DNA from: JAQVSH01 sp964349835
GTDB lineage: Bacteria; Bacteroidota; Bacteroidia; Bacteroidales; UBA4181
Length of the DNA: 50,830 nucleotides
Assembly (NCBI GenBank): GCA_964349835.1
Contig: CAYGID010000008.1
Coordinates: 1-50,830 of the forward strand
Direction of reading: 5' to 3'
Of the stretch, positions 25,969 through 32,468 are shown piece by piece; positions within the stretch are counted from its first letter, which is position 1, and each line of letters begins with the position of its first letter. The position numbers and the translations under genes are program-made. Under the pieces are notes generated by a model. That model was not told the DNA's origin, ran no database searches, and saw nothing but the letters and a program-made list of their open reading frames with translations.

Positions 25969-27542
25969 TTATTAATAAATTGACGGATGATGTTTATGAG
26001 CAGGGCCGGAACCGAAAGGGATATAAGTTCGATATGGATGAAATTTCCGACTCCTTTTTTTCGCGCGATATGAACACCCGAACCACCCGACTTATCGTTA
26101 ACCAATTGCTGGGCGATCACTATCTATCGGATGGCTATCGGGTGGAATGGGGGCTTGGCTATAATAGAGTGGCCTCCGACGAGCCAAACAGGATCAGGAG
26201 CTACACAGGTTTCGATAATAATAGTCTCTACTTCTCTTACAGGATTTCCGATTTCGATAACCGAATATCGAGCCAGGAGATTGATGATACAGAGGTGAAT
26301 GGATTTTTGAGGAATCGCATCGATTTTTCGGTTGGCGAGGGTTCTTACCATTTGAATTTCGGTTTAAACTATCGAAATAAGAAGAGAGATTTCAGCAATC
26401 AGTTTGTTGGCGTGCAGCTAATGGGGTTTAGGAAAGAGGATGATAACGTTGATGATCTTACATCGATCTTTGCGTCGCCCTCTTTCGATCGCCAAAAGAT
26501 TAAAACGATTCCCGCCGATGTGTATGATGGAACATTAAATGCCATCGCCGGATTTGCCACGTTCGACTTCGATTATGGCACACTCAACGGGAACATTGGG
26601 TTAAGGTACGAGTACGACCAGATAGATGTGGCATGGGATATCAATAACGACGACCCTTTGCGCGAGCCTGAGATCAGCAAATCGCATCGTCGGCTCTATC
26701 CGAGTGTGAACTTTAGATATAGTGTGAACGATAAACATATGCTCCGGTTATCGGGGAGTCAAACCATTACCTTACCTGAGTTCAAGGAAATAGCTCCGTT
26801 TGCCTATACCTCGCCAAACAGCACCCTTATACAGGGTAGCCCCGAACTTAAAATATCCGAGAATTTCAATGCCGACCTGAAGTGGGAGTATTTTAAGGCA
26901 CCCGATGAATTAATCTCTTTAGCAGCGTTTTATAAGCTGATTAAGGATCCGATTAACATTACCTCTTTAACAGGGGGAGCAGGCTATTTGGTTTACGCGA
27001 ACACGGGCGAAGAGGCAAATGTATTTGGCTTAGAAACTGAGGCGCGACTGAATCTCTATAAAACGGACGTAAATGTGGTTCGCATGATTGTGAACGGAAC
27101 CAAAATGTGGGTCAAACAAGATTTACTCGAAGCCTATAGATATAACAATAAAACAACCTCGGGGCTGCAGGGCGCCTCGGAGGTTATGAGCAATCTGACA
27201 GTGAGTTACGAAAACAAAAAGTATAACTTTCTGGCAAGCGTGTCGGGGGCTTACGCTTCGGATAGAATTTTTGCCTTGGGTAGCCCGAAGGATGCCGCTA
27301 ATAGAGATTACCTGTATAACGATGAGATTATTGAGAAAGGGTTCGTCACATTGGATGCCGTTCTGAATAAGGATTTTAATGAGCATTTCTCTTTGAAGCT
27401 GGTTGCACGTAACCTGTTAAACCCCGAAATTAAAATGACCCAGAATCTGAGAGATCTGAATAGTCGAGAAGAGACAAACTATGTGGTGGAGTCTTATAAA
27501 AAAGGGATGAAACTGCAATTATCACTGACATATACATTTTAA
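25962..27542 (+). CDS. TonB-dependent receptor, C-terminal barrel (frameshifted)
   Basis: Continuation of the receptor in another frame, about 526 residues, reading LLVINKLTDDVYEQGRN from 25962. It has the barrel strands and ends KLQLSLTYTF, the terminal aromatic expected for BAM recognition. Joined to the upstream part by restoring one base near 25960-25966, the receptor would be about 913 residues, a normal size. There is no good start codon or ribosome site (a TTG at 25980 is the first), so it is unlikely to be made alone. If the frameshift is real the gene is a pseudogene or phase-variable; if not, it is one intact receptor. The partner lipoprotein follows 40 nt later. Confidence 0.8.
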   Translation, partial: LLVINKLTDDVYEQGRNRKGYKFDMDEISDSFFSRDMNTRTTRLIVNQLLGDHYLSDGYRVEWGLGYNRVASDEPNRIRSYTGFDNNSLYFSYRISDFDNRISSQEIDDTEVNGFLRNRIDFSVGEGSYHLNFGLNYRNKKRDFSNQFVGVQLMGFRKEDDNVDDLTSIFASPSFDRQKIKTIPADVYDGTLNAIAGFATFDFDYGTLNGNIGLRYEYDQIDVAWDINNDDPLREPEISKSHRRLYPSVNFRYSVNDKHMLRLSGSQTITLPEFKEIAPFAYTSPNSTLIQGSPELKISENFNADLKWEYFKAPDELISLAAFYKLIKDPINITSLTGGAGYLVYANTGEEANVFGLETEARLNLYKTDVNVVRMIVNGTKMWVKQDLLEAYRYNNKTTSGLQGASEVMSNLTVSYENKKYNFLASVSGAYASDRIFALGSPKDAANRDYLYNDEIIEKGFVTLDAVLNKDFNEHFSLKLVARNLLNPEIKMTQNLRDLNSREETNYVVESYKKGMKLQLSLTYTF

Positions 27543-27582
27543 GAAAATTACCTAATTGAAAACTATTTTAAACATTGAAACA

Positions 27583-29544
27583 ATGAGAAAATTCGATCTA
27601 TTATTTGGAATTATGGTGATGATAGCATCACTGGCCTTTTTTCCCGGTTGTGAAAGCGATGACGCCTCTCCCGAGCAGGAGCAGGTTATGAAACTGATTG
27701 AAAGGGGTGAATTGAAGGGCGTGCTGACAGAGAGCTACACTCTGGACGCGGCTGTTAGTTATGTGTTAACGGGTCAATTCGTGGTTGATGGAGGCGCTAC
27801 CTTAACGATTCCTGCCGGAACCCAAATTATTGCTACGGCATCGCAGGGACAGGAAACGGAGACCTATATCGCGGTTATGATGGGGAGCAAAATCAGAATT
27901 AATGGTACTGCCAATGCCCCCGTTGTGATGACCTCGCCGAATGCACAGCCTCAGGATTGGGGTGGATTAACCATCTGTGGAAAATCCACGACCTCGGCCG
28001 GTGTAAATGCAACTGCCGAAGTTGGGAACTTCAAATATGGCGGAACCGATAATGCCGACAATTCCGGAAACATCAATTATTTGGTGATTAAAGGTTCGGG
28101 GGCAAAAATCAATACCGAATCGGAATACAATGGATTAACCCTCTATGCCGTGGGTACAGCAACCTCTATCAGCAATGTGGCCATTATCAATGGAGCCGAC
28201 GATGGCATAGAGTTCTTTGGCGGTACGGTTTCGGTGCAAAATCTCTACCTTGAGAATAACGAAGATGACGCTATCGACTGGACTGAAGGATGGAATGGTA
28301 CCGTTACCAATGCCTATATCAAACATACGATAGAAGGCTTTTCGACTGCGTTAGAAGCCGACGGGGTAAACAACAATCCAAGAATTGTCAACCTTACCGC
28401 GGTTTCTACTACAGGCGGGATAGCTTTGCAGTTCAAAAAAGAGTCGGGCGCTACTATCACTGGTCTGTCACTGTTAGGTTACGATACGATTTTGGATATG
28501 GCCAATGACGGTCCTTTAGCCAATGTTATTATCGAAGGAGAGAGTGCCAGTATGGATAACGCGTATGATGCAGCACCTACTGTTGATCCCTCTTCGTGGA
28601 CATGGGCCGAGGCCAGTGTAGTGGAGGTTGTGGAGTTAAATGGAACGCAGAATGGCAATGTCACGTTAAATCCGGCTAAGGCTTACCGATTGACGGGATC
28701 TTATATTGTTGAAACCGGAAAATTAACCATTCCTGCCGGAACCCGCATTTTAGCTGTTGCTTCGCAGGGACAGGAGACCGAAACCTATATCGCAGTCATG
28801 ATGGGAGCTAAGATTGATATTCTGGGAACTTCAGCCCAGCCTGTAATCATGACCTCTCCGAATGGCCGGCCTCAGGATTGGGGTGGATTAACCATCTGTG
28901 GAAAATCTGTCACCACAGCCGGTGTTAACGCGACTGCCGAGGTGGGTAACTTCAAATACGGCGGAACCGACGTAGCCGATAACTCCGGAAGCATCAACTA
29001 TTTGGTGATTAAAGGTTCAGGCGCTAAAATCAATACCGAATCGGAATACAATGGTTTGACCCTTTATGCAGTGGGTTCCGGAACAATCATTAGGAACATA
29101 GCGGTAATCAATGGCGCCGACGACGGAGTAGAGTTCTTTGGCGGTACCGTTTCGGCCGAAAACTTGTACCTTGAGAATAACGAAGATGACGCTATCGACT
29201 GGACAGAAGGCTGGAATGGTACCGTTACCAATGCCTATGTAAAACATACGATAGACGGCTTTTCGACTGTTGTAGAAGCCGACGGGGTAAACAACAATCC
29301 GGCAATTATCAATCTCACTGCAGTTAACACACACGCATCGGCTCCCGTTGGTATCGCATTACAGTTTAAGAAACAGTCGGGGGCAACCATGACCAATGTT
29401 TACCTGGAGGGTTACTCCACATTGGTCGATATGCCGAACGGCGGTCCTCTGGCTAATGTGCTTATTGATGGTGCAGTTGCTACCCTTACAGGTCCTTATC
29501 TACAGGGTAAGCTAAATATTTCCAGCTGGACCTGGTTCCAATAA
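27583..29544 (+). CDS. Surface lipoprotein with two tandem beta-helix-like modules
   Basis: A 653-residue lipoprotein. The ATG at 27583 gives a signal ending FFPGC (Cys23), followed by ESDDAS, an acidic stretch like the Bacteroidota export signal for surface lipoproteins. After a short linker come two copies of a module, roughly residues 74-341 and 381-651, repeating with a 307-residue period. Each has TIPAGTxI, QPQDWGGLTICGKS-type turns, YLVIKGSGAKINTESEYNG, NGADDGxEFFGGTVS, LENNEDDAIDWTEGWNG and a closing SSWTW. The repeated hydrophobic strands and Asn/Gly turns suggest a right-handed beta-helix. Function is not known. Position directly after a TonB receptor suggests a surface ligand-capture partner. 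Confidence 0.75.
   Translation: MRKFDLLFGIMVMIASLAFFPGCESDDASPEQEQVMKLIERGELKGVLTESYTLDAAVSYVLTGQFVVDGGATLTIPAGTQIIATASQGQETETYIAVMMGSKIRINGTANAPVVMTSPNAQPQDWGGLTICGKSTTSAGVNATAEVGNFKYGGTDNADNSGNINYLVIKGSGAKINTESEYNGLTLYAVGTATSISNVAIINGADDGIEFFGGTVSVQNLYLENNEDDAIDWTEGWNGTVTNAYIKHTIEGFSTALEADGVNNNPRIVNLTAVSTTGGIALQFKKESGATITGLSLLGYDTILDMANDGPLANVIIEGESASMDNAYDAAPTVDPSSWTWAEASVVEVVELNGTQNGNVTLNPAKAYRLTGSYIVETGKLTIPAGTRILAVASQGQETETYIAVMMGAKIDILGTSAQPVIMTSPNGRPQDWGGLTICGKSVTTAGVNATAEVGNFKYGGTDVADNSGSINYLVIKGSGAKINTESEYNGLTLYAVGSGTIIRNIAVINGADDGVEFFGGTVSAENLYLENNEDDAIDWTEGWNGTVTNAYVKHTIDGFSTVVEADGVNNNPAIINLTAVNTHASAPVGIALQFKKQSGATMTNVYLEGYSTLVDMPNGGPLANVLIDGAVATLTGPYLQGKLNISSWTWFQ
27802..28605 (+). 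repeat. Internal direct repeat, copy 1
   Basis: First beta-helix module of the lipoprotein gene. Two stretches of 38 nt (one beginning at 27949) are identical to the second copy 921 nt away, far more than protein similarity requires. Confidence 0.8.
28723..29535 (+). repeat. Internal direct repeat, copy 2
   Basis: Second module, offset 921 nt from copy 1, with a short insertion (the residues around NTHASAPVG) late in the module. Long blocks are identical at DNA level, indicating recent duplication or gene conversion. Confidence 0.8.
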
Positions 29545-29570
29545 TCTCTCTCTTTCATGTTTCCATTCCT

Positions 29571-29613
29571 ATCAGGGTATCCCGTAGTTGCATTCAACAC
29601 GGGATATCCTGAT
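29571..29613 (+). other. Intercistronic long hairpin
   Basis: Arms 29571-29585 and 29599-29613 form a 15-bp stem with one G-U pair; the loop can add four more pairs (GTTG/CAAC). Only a weak T-tract (TCTTTA) follows, so it may be a partial terminator or an mRNA-stability element between the lipoprotein and MORN genes. Confidence 0.7.
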
Positions 29614-29621
29614 TCTTTAGC

Positions 29622-29639
29622 AGCATGGAGCTCCATGCT
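29622..29639. other. Perfect 18-bp palindrome
   Basis: AGCATGGAGCTCCATGCT is fully self-complementary with no spacer. It lies 9 nt after the long hairpin and 27 nt before the MORN-protein start. It could be a dimeric protein site or a mRNA structure; nothing decides between them. Confidence 0.75.
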
Positions 29640-29665
29640 ACCACATTAATTCAAATTCTATCAGC

Positions 29666-30151
29666 ATGAACAATCTTCTAATCACATCCTTGTTGTTATG
29701 GGCCTTTTTTCTCCTTCCGGCACAGGAGGAGAAACCGCAGAGTCAGGTTGTCTATTATAGTAACGGCTTTTATTATGTCGACAAAGCCCAAACCAAATTC
29801 TATACGGGCGACTACCGTGAATATTACCCAAACGGTACGGTGAAACTCGAAATGCAAATTCGCGACGGTATGCCCGAAGGGACTTATATTATCTATTTCG
29901 AAAACCGCAAGCCCCGGGAGATTCGTTCGTACAAAGATGGAAAATACCATGGCTTGTGGCGAAACTATGATATCTCCGGACAATTAATCTCTGAGGCCGA
30001 ATACAAAAACGGCAACAAACATGGAACGTGGCGTGTTTGGGATGAGTTGGGCACTCAACGCTATGAGATGAACTATCATGAAGGAAAAAAGAGCGGAATC
30101 TGGCGTATGTGGAATGAAAAGGGTGAACTGGTGGAAGAGAAGCGCTTTTAA
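29666..30151 (+). CDS. Secreted MORN-repeat protein (YwqK-like)
   Basis: 161 residues. A hydrophobic N-terminus (MNNLLITSLLLWAFFLLPAQ) is a likely signal peptide. The rest is MORN_2-type repeats of about 23 residues: YREYYPNGTVKLEMQIRDGM, YKDGKYHGLWRNYDISGQL, YKNGNKHGTWRVWDELG and YHEGKKSGIWRMWNEKG. Proteins of this kind are often labelled YwqK-family antitoxins, but no toxin is adjacent and the signal peptide points to a periplasmic or surface role. It follows the lipoprotein gene in the same direction, after two strong inverted repeats. Confidence 0.8.
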   Translation: MNNLLITSLLLWAFFLLPAQEEKPQSQVVYYSNGFYYVDKAQTKFYTGDYREYYPNGTVKLEMQIRDGMPEGTYIIYFENRKPREIRSYKDGKYHGLWRNYDISGQLISEAEYKNGNKHGTWRVWDELGTQRYEMNYHEGKKSGIWRMWNEKGELVEEKRF

Positions 30152-30162
30152 GCCTTCTTTTC

Positions 30163-30229
30163 TTCACCATAACTTAACAATAGCTTCACCGAACCGTAAC
30201 AGGCTGCGGTTATTATATGCCTACATTTG
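30163..30229 (+). promoter_or_regulatory. PhoB/OmpR-type operator (four 11-bp repeats) and promoter
   Basis: TTCACC (30163), TTAACA (30174), TTCACC (30185) and GTAACA (30196) are spaced exactly 11 bp apart. The last ends 20 nt before a perfect -7 box TACATTTG (30222-30229), the same spacing as at 24700-24755. The start codon at 30260 is 31 nt further on. The repeats resemble TTMACA Pho boxes. Confidence 0.7.
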
Positions 30230-30259
30230 TGCGAGTTAAACCGATAAAAAAAGATAATT

Positions 30260-30715
30260 ATGAACCGAGCATGTGCTTCTCAAAACGCAAACTTGCATGA
30301 ACAAAATCAACATGCGAGCTCCATCCGACCTTTAAAAATGAATTTTGTTCGGATGAAATCTGTTTTACTTCTCGCAGCTTCTTTATTGATATCCGCAAGT
30401 ACCTATGCAAATTCGGATTCCAATGAAACGAAAAAGGCAAATAATTCCCCATCGGTTACCCGTATTGAAACCGGTAATGCGTTACAAATAAAAGGATTAG
30501 TTGTTGATCAAAAGAACAAAGAGACCCTCGCAGGTGCAAAGGTTGTGGTTGACGGAAAAAAATATTATTCGGATCTCGACGGCAATTTTACCATCGCGGG
30601 TGTTAAGCCGGGCAAATATGATCTGACAGTCGAAATGATTTCGTACGAGCCCGTTACTCTGGAGTTAGATCTTACTGTGAACAGGAGTGTGAGTGTGTCT
30701 CTGATGCAGAAATAA
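30260..30715 (+). CDS. Small exported carboxypeptidase-D-like regulatory domain protein
   Basis: 151 residues from the first ATG. The hydrophobic signal (MKSVLLLAASLLISASTYA) begins only at residue 32, so either the n-region is unusually long or translation starts at the ATG at 30353 (120 residues). After a Ser/Asn/Lys linker, residues about 72-150 form one carboxypeptidase-D regulatory-like domain (LQIKGLVVDQKNKETLAGAK, then SDLDGNFTIAGVKPGKYDL, ending VSVSLMQK). No barrel or plug follows, so it is a free-standing version of the domain seen at the N-terminus of the receptor upstream. It shares that receptor's operator type, suggesting a common role. Function unknown. Confidence 0.75.
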   Translation: MNRACASQNANLHEQNQHASSIRPLKMNFVRMKSVLLLAASLLISASTYANSDSNETKKANNSPSVTRIETGNALQIKGLVVDQKNKETLAGAKVVVDGKKYYSDLDGNFTIAGVKPGKYDLTVEMISYEPVTLELDLTVNRSVSVSLMQK

Positions 30716-30744
30716 ATAGTGCGCTGGCGCGCAAGTGTAACAGT

Positions 30745-30776
30745 GCTCTAATGCTCTAATGCGCTGATGCTTTAAT
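30745..30776. repeat. Four 8-bp tandem repeats
   Basis: GCTCTAAT, GCTCTAAT, GCGCTGAT, GCTTTAAT in direct succession, 30 nt after the preceding stop codon. No function evident. Confidence 0.65.
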
Positions 30777-30809
30777 GTATTGCTCGGAAAAATGTCGTGG
30801 GAAATCCAC

Positions 30810-30844
30810 AAAAAAAGCACCTGTCGGTTTGATCCTTCAGGTGC
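30810..30844 (-). terminator. Intrinsic terminator of tRNA-Val
   Basis: On the minus strand GCACCTG / CAGGTGC (7 bp) with a loop of 14 nt, followed by seven U (complement of 30810-30816). It starts 10 nt after the tRNA 3' end. On the plus strand it is followed by CTCTTTTT and could also act for the upstream gene. Confidence 0.7.
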
Positions 30845-30853
30845 CTCTTTTTG

Positions 30854-30928
30854 TGGGAGCAACAGGATTCGAACCTGTGACCCTCTGCTTGTAAGGCAGA
30901 TGCTCTGAACCAGCTGAGCTATGCTCCC
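30854..30928 (-). tRNA. tRNA-Val (anticodon TAC)
   Basis: 75-nt cloverleaf on the minus strand: acceptor GGGAGCA / TGCTCCC, D-arm GCTC/GAGC, anticodon stem TCTGC/GCAGA with loop CTTACAA (TAC at 30891-30893), T-arm ACAGG-TTCGAAT-CCTGT, discriminator A. CCA is not encoded. All stems pair well. Confidence 0.96.
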
Positions 30929-31012
30929 TTGTTGCCTTCAAAAGCGTTGCAAAAGTAGAAAGTTTTTTTGTTGCTCCAAATGAAAAGCAAAAAAATCTCA
31001 AAAATCAGTCAA

Positions 31013-31051
31013 TAAAAATAACGACCCGCCTCCGGGAGGGGGCAGGTCGCT
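31013..31051 (-). terminator. Terminator after the small minus-strand frame
   Basis: On the minus strand AGCGACCTGCC pairs with GGCGGGTCGTT (two G-U wobbles and one mismatched outer pair) around a GC-rich loop, then ATTTTTATT. It overlaps the stop codon of the frame at 31050-31322, suggesting that a transcript really ends here. Confidence 0.55.
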
Positions 31052-31322
31052 ATTTTAATCCGTCATCCGAACCAATCGGTGGGATGATTCCGTTGAAAGG
31101 TAAGACTGTCGTTACGCCCGGACGCCTTTGTGCCCGACCATTCGGGGAAATGATTACAACAGTCACACCCGGCACTGGAGGGATAATCTTCTCCCAACGG
31201 CTGGAGATATCCCTCGGGCGAGAGGTTGCCGATAACTCTTCCACCTCTGCCCGATTCCGACCGGCTAAGCCGGCCCGCCCCCTGGCCTCCAATTCGGCCA
31301 GATGCAGCGAAATGAAATGCAT
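31050..31322 (-). CDS. Hypothetical small protein (uncertain)
   Basis: A possible 90-residue protein in the otherwise gene-free 30929-31549 stretch. It begins MHFISLHLAELEARGRAG, has a charged helical first half and a Pro/Ile/Val-rich second half (IIPPVPGVTVVIISPNGR). Codon choice (frequent TCG, GCC, CCG, ATC) resembles neighbouring genes and a terminator-like hairpin overlaps its stop. Against it: an overlapping frame starting at 31332 is equally open, no family is recognised, and no good promoter was found. The remaining flank, 31323-31487, is AT-rich and shows nothing recognisable. Confidence 0.3.
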   Translation of the reverse strand: MHFISLHLAELEARGRAGLAGRNRAEVEELSATSRPRDISSRWEKIIPPVPGVTVVIISPNGRAQRRPGVTTVLPFNGIIPPIGSDDGLK

Positions 31323-31487
31323 TCATGACCATTTGGGTTTAGCGTGTTTCGAAATATACACCCAAAAAATGCAAATGAGTTGTTTTTTTTCGTTTTTTTT
31401 GTGGTTTGGTAAAAGAGCCTCACTCTACTTTCTTTTACTTTTTTTTAGGTTCGAATAAACCTTTGCCTCTTTTGCCCGTCATAAACC

Positions 31488-31495
31488 CATATTTG
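31488..31495 (+). promoter_or_regulatory. Candidate -7 box for the ABC/RND export locus
   Basis: CATATTTG, one mismatch from TAnnTTTG, 54 nt before the GTG start at 31550. A TTTG at 31462-31465 is 22 nt upstream, longer than usual. Confidence 0.3.
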
Positions 31496-31549
31496 AAGAT
31501 ATTCGGGCTTTTGCCCCTATTCTTCGTCAGCCTTAATACCTGAATCAAA

Positions 31550-32443
31550 GTGAGTGTTGTTATTGAGCATCTGAATCAAGTCTATCCAGGAGGAAAGCAT
31601 GCCCTCAGGGATGTGAGTTTTGAAATTCCCTCGGGCATGTTTGGTTTGCTTGGGCCTAACGGTGCCGGGAAATCTACCCTGATGAAAATTCTGGTGGCAC
31701 AGCTTAAGCCTACAAGCGGGAAGGTTACCATTTGTGGGTACGACTTAAAAACCCAAATGAAAGAGATTCGTAGCATTTTGGGTTACCTTCCCCAGGATTT
31801 TCGCTTTTTTTCGAAACTCCGCACCTACGAGTTTCTCGATTATGCCGCGTGTGTATCCGGAATCAAAGACCGCAGGCAGCGTAAAGAGGCAGTCGATGCC
31901 ATGTTGGAGCAGGTGGGCCTGTTTGAAGTGCGCGAGCGATTTGCCGAGAGGCTTTCGGGGGGTATGAAGCGTCGACTGGGTATTGCGCAGGCGCTTATCC
32001 ATAAGCCCAAGCTCATTATTGTTGACGAACCCACCACCGGTCTTGATCCTGAGGAGCGAATCCGGTTCAGAAACCTGCTTTCTACCATCAGCGGCCAGGA
32101 TGTTACCATTATCCTTTCGACCCATATCGTAGGCGATATATCAAGTACTTGCAGCCGTATGGCGTTGTTGCATATGGGAAGGCTCGCCTTTTTGGGGTCG
32201 CCTGAGGCTATGCTCCGGGAGGTTGAGGGTAAAGTTTGGCTCATCAAGGCCACCCAAGAGGAATTTACCATTATTAACGAGACCTTTCCGGTGATTACCA
32301 CCGTTCCTGTGGCATCGGGCTGGGAGATGCAGATTGTGGCCGACAACCCCGGATCATTTCGCGCCGAGCCCTATCCCCCCAATCTGGAGCATGCCTACGT
32401 CTATTTTATGGAACATAAGTTAAATCACTGGTCGAACGCTTGA
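31550..32443 (+). CDS. ABC transporter ATP-binding protein of the hybrid export locus
   Basis: 297 residues, GTG start. Complete ABC ATPase: Walker A LLGPNGAGKST (about 33-43), Q-loop in LGYLPQDFRFF, signature LSGGMKRRLGIAQAL, Walker B LIIVDEPTTGLDP and switch His in LSTHIVGDI. The C-terminal about 80 residues form a small regulatory-like extension. Closely spaced (25 nt) with the following permease, its obvious partner. It is strikingly similar to the ATPase domain fused to the RND protein at 41748-46463 (both have GMFGLLGPNGAGKST and ERIRFRNLL), so the two look like paralogues. Confidence 0.93.
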   Translation: MSVVIEHLNQVYPGGKHALRDVSFEIPSGMFGLLGPNGAGKSTLMKILVAQLKPTSGKVTICGYDLKTQMKEIRSILGYLPQDFRFFSKLRTYEFLDYAACVSGIKDRRQRKEAVDAMLEQVGLFEVRERFAERLSGGMKRRLGIAQALIHKPKLIIVDEPTTGLDPEERIRFRNLLSTISGQDVTIILSTHIVGDISSTCSRMALLHMGRLAFLGSPEAMLREVEGKVWLIKATQEEFTIINETFPVITTVPVASGWEMQIVADNPGSFRAEPYPPNLEHAYVYFMEHKLNHWSNA

Positions 32444-32468
32444 TTCTTATTCAAAAAGGACAAACACT

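Noticed and set aside
29666..30151. Toxin-antitoxin module based on the YwqK-like antitoxin label
   Set aside because: No toxin gene is adjacent and the protein has a signal peptide, so a cytosolic antitoxin role is unlikely.
31084..31458. A 124-codon plus-strand frame in the spacer before the export locus
   Set aside because: Its second half reads low-complexity poly-T sequence as Phe/Leu and no family or initiation signal is visible; the minus-strand frame is the better candidate.
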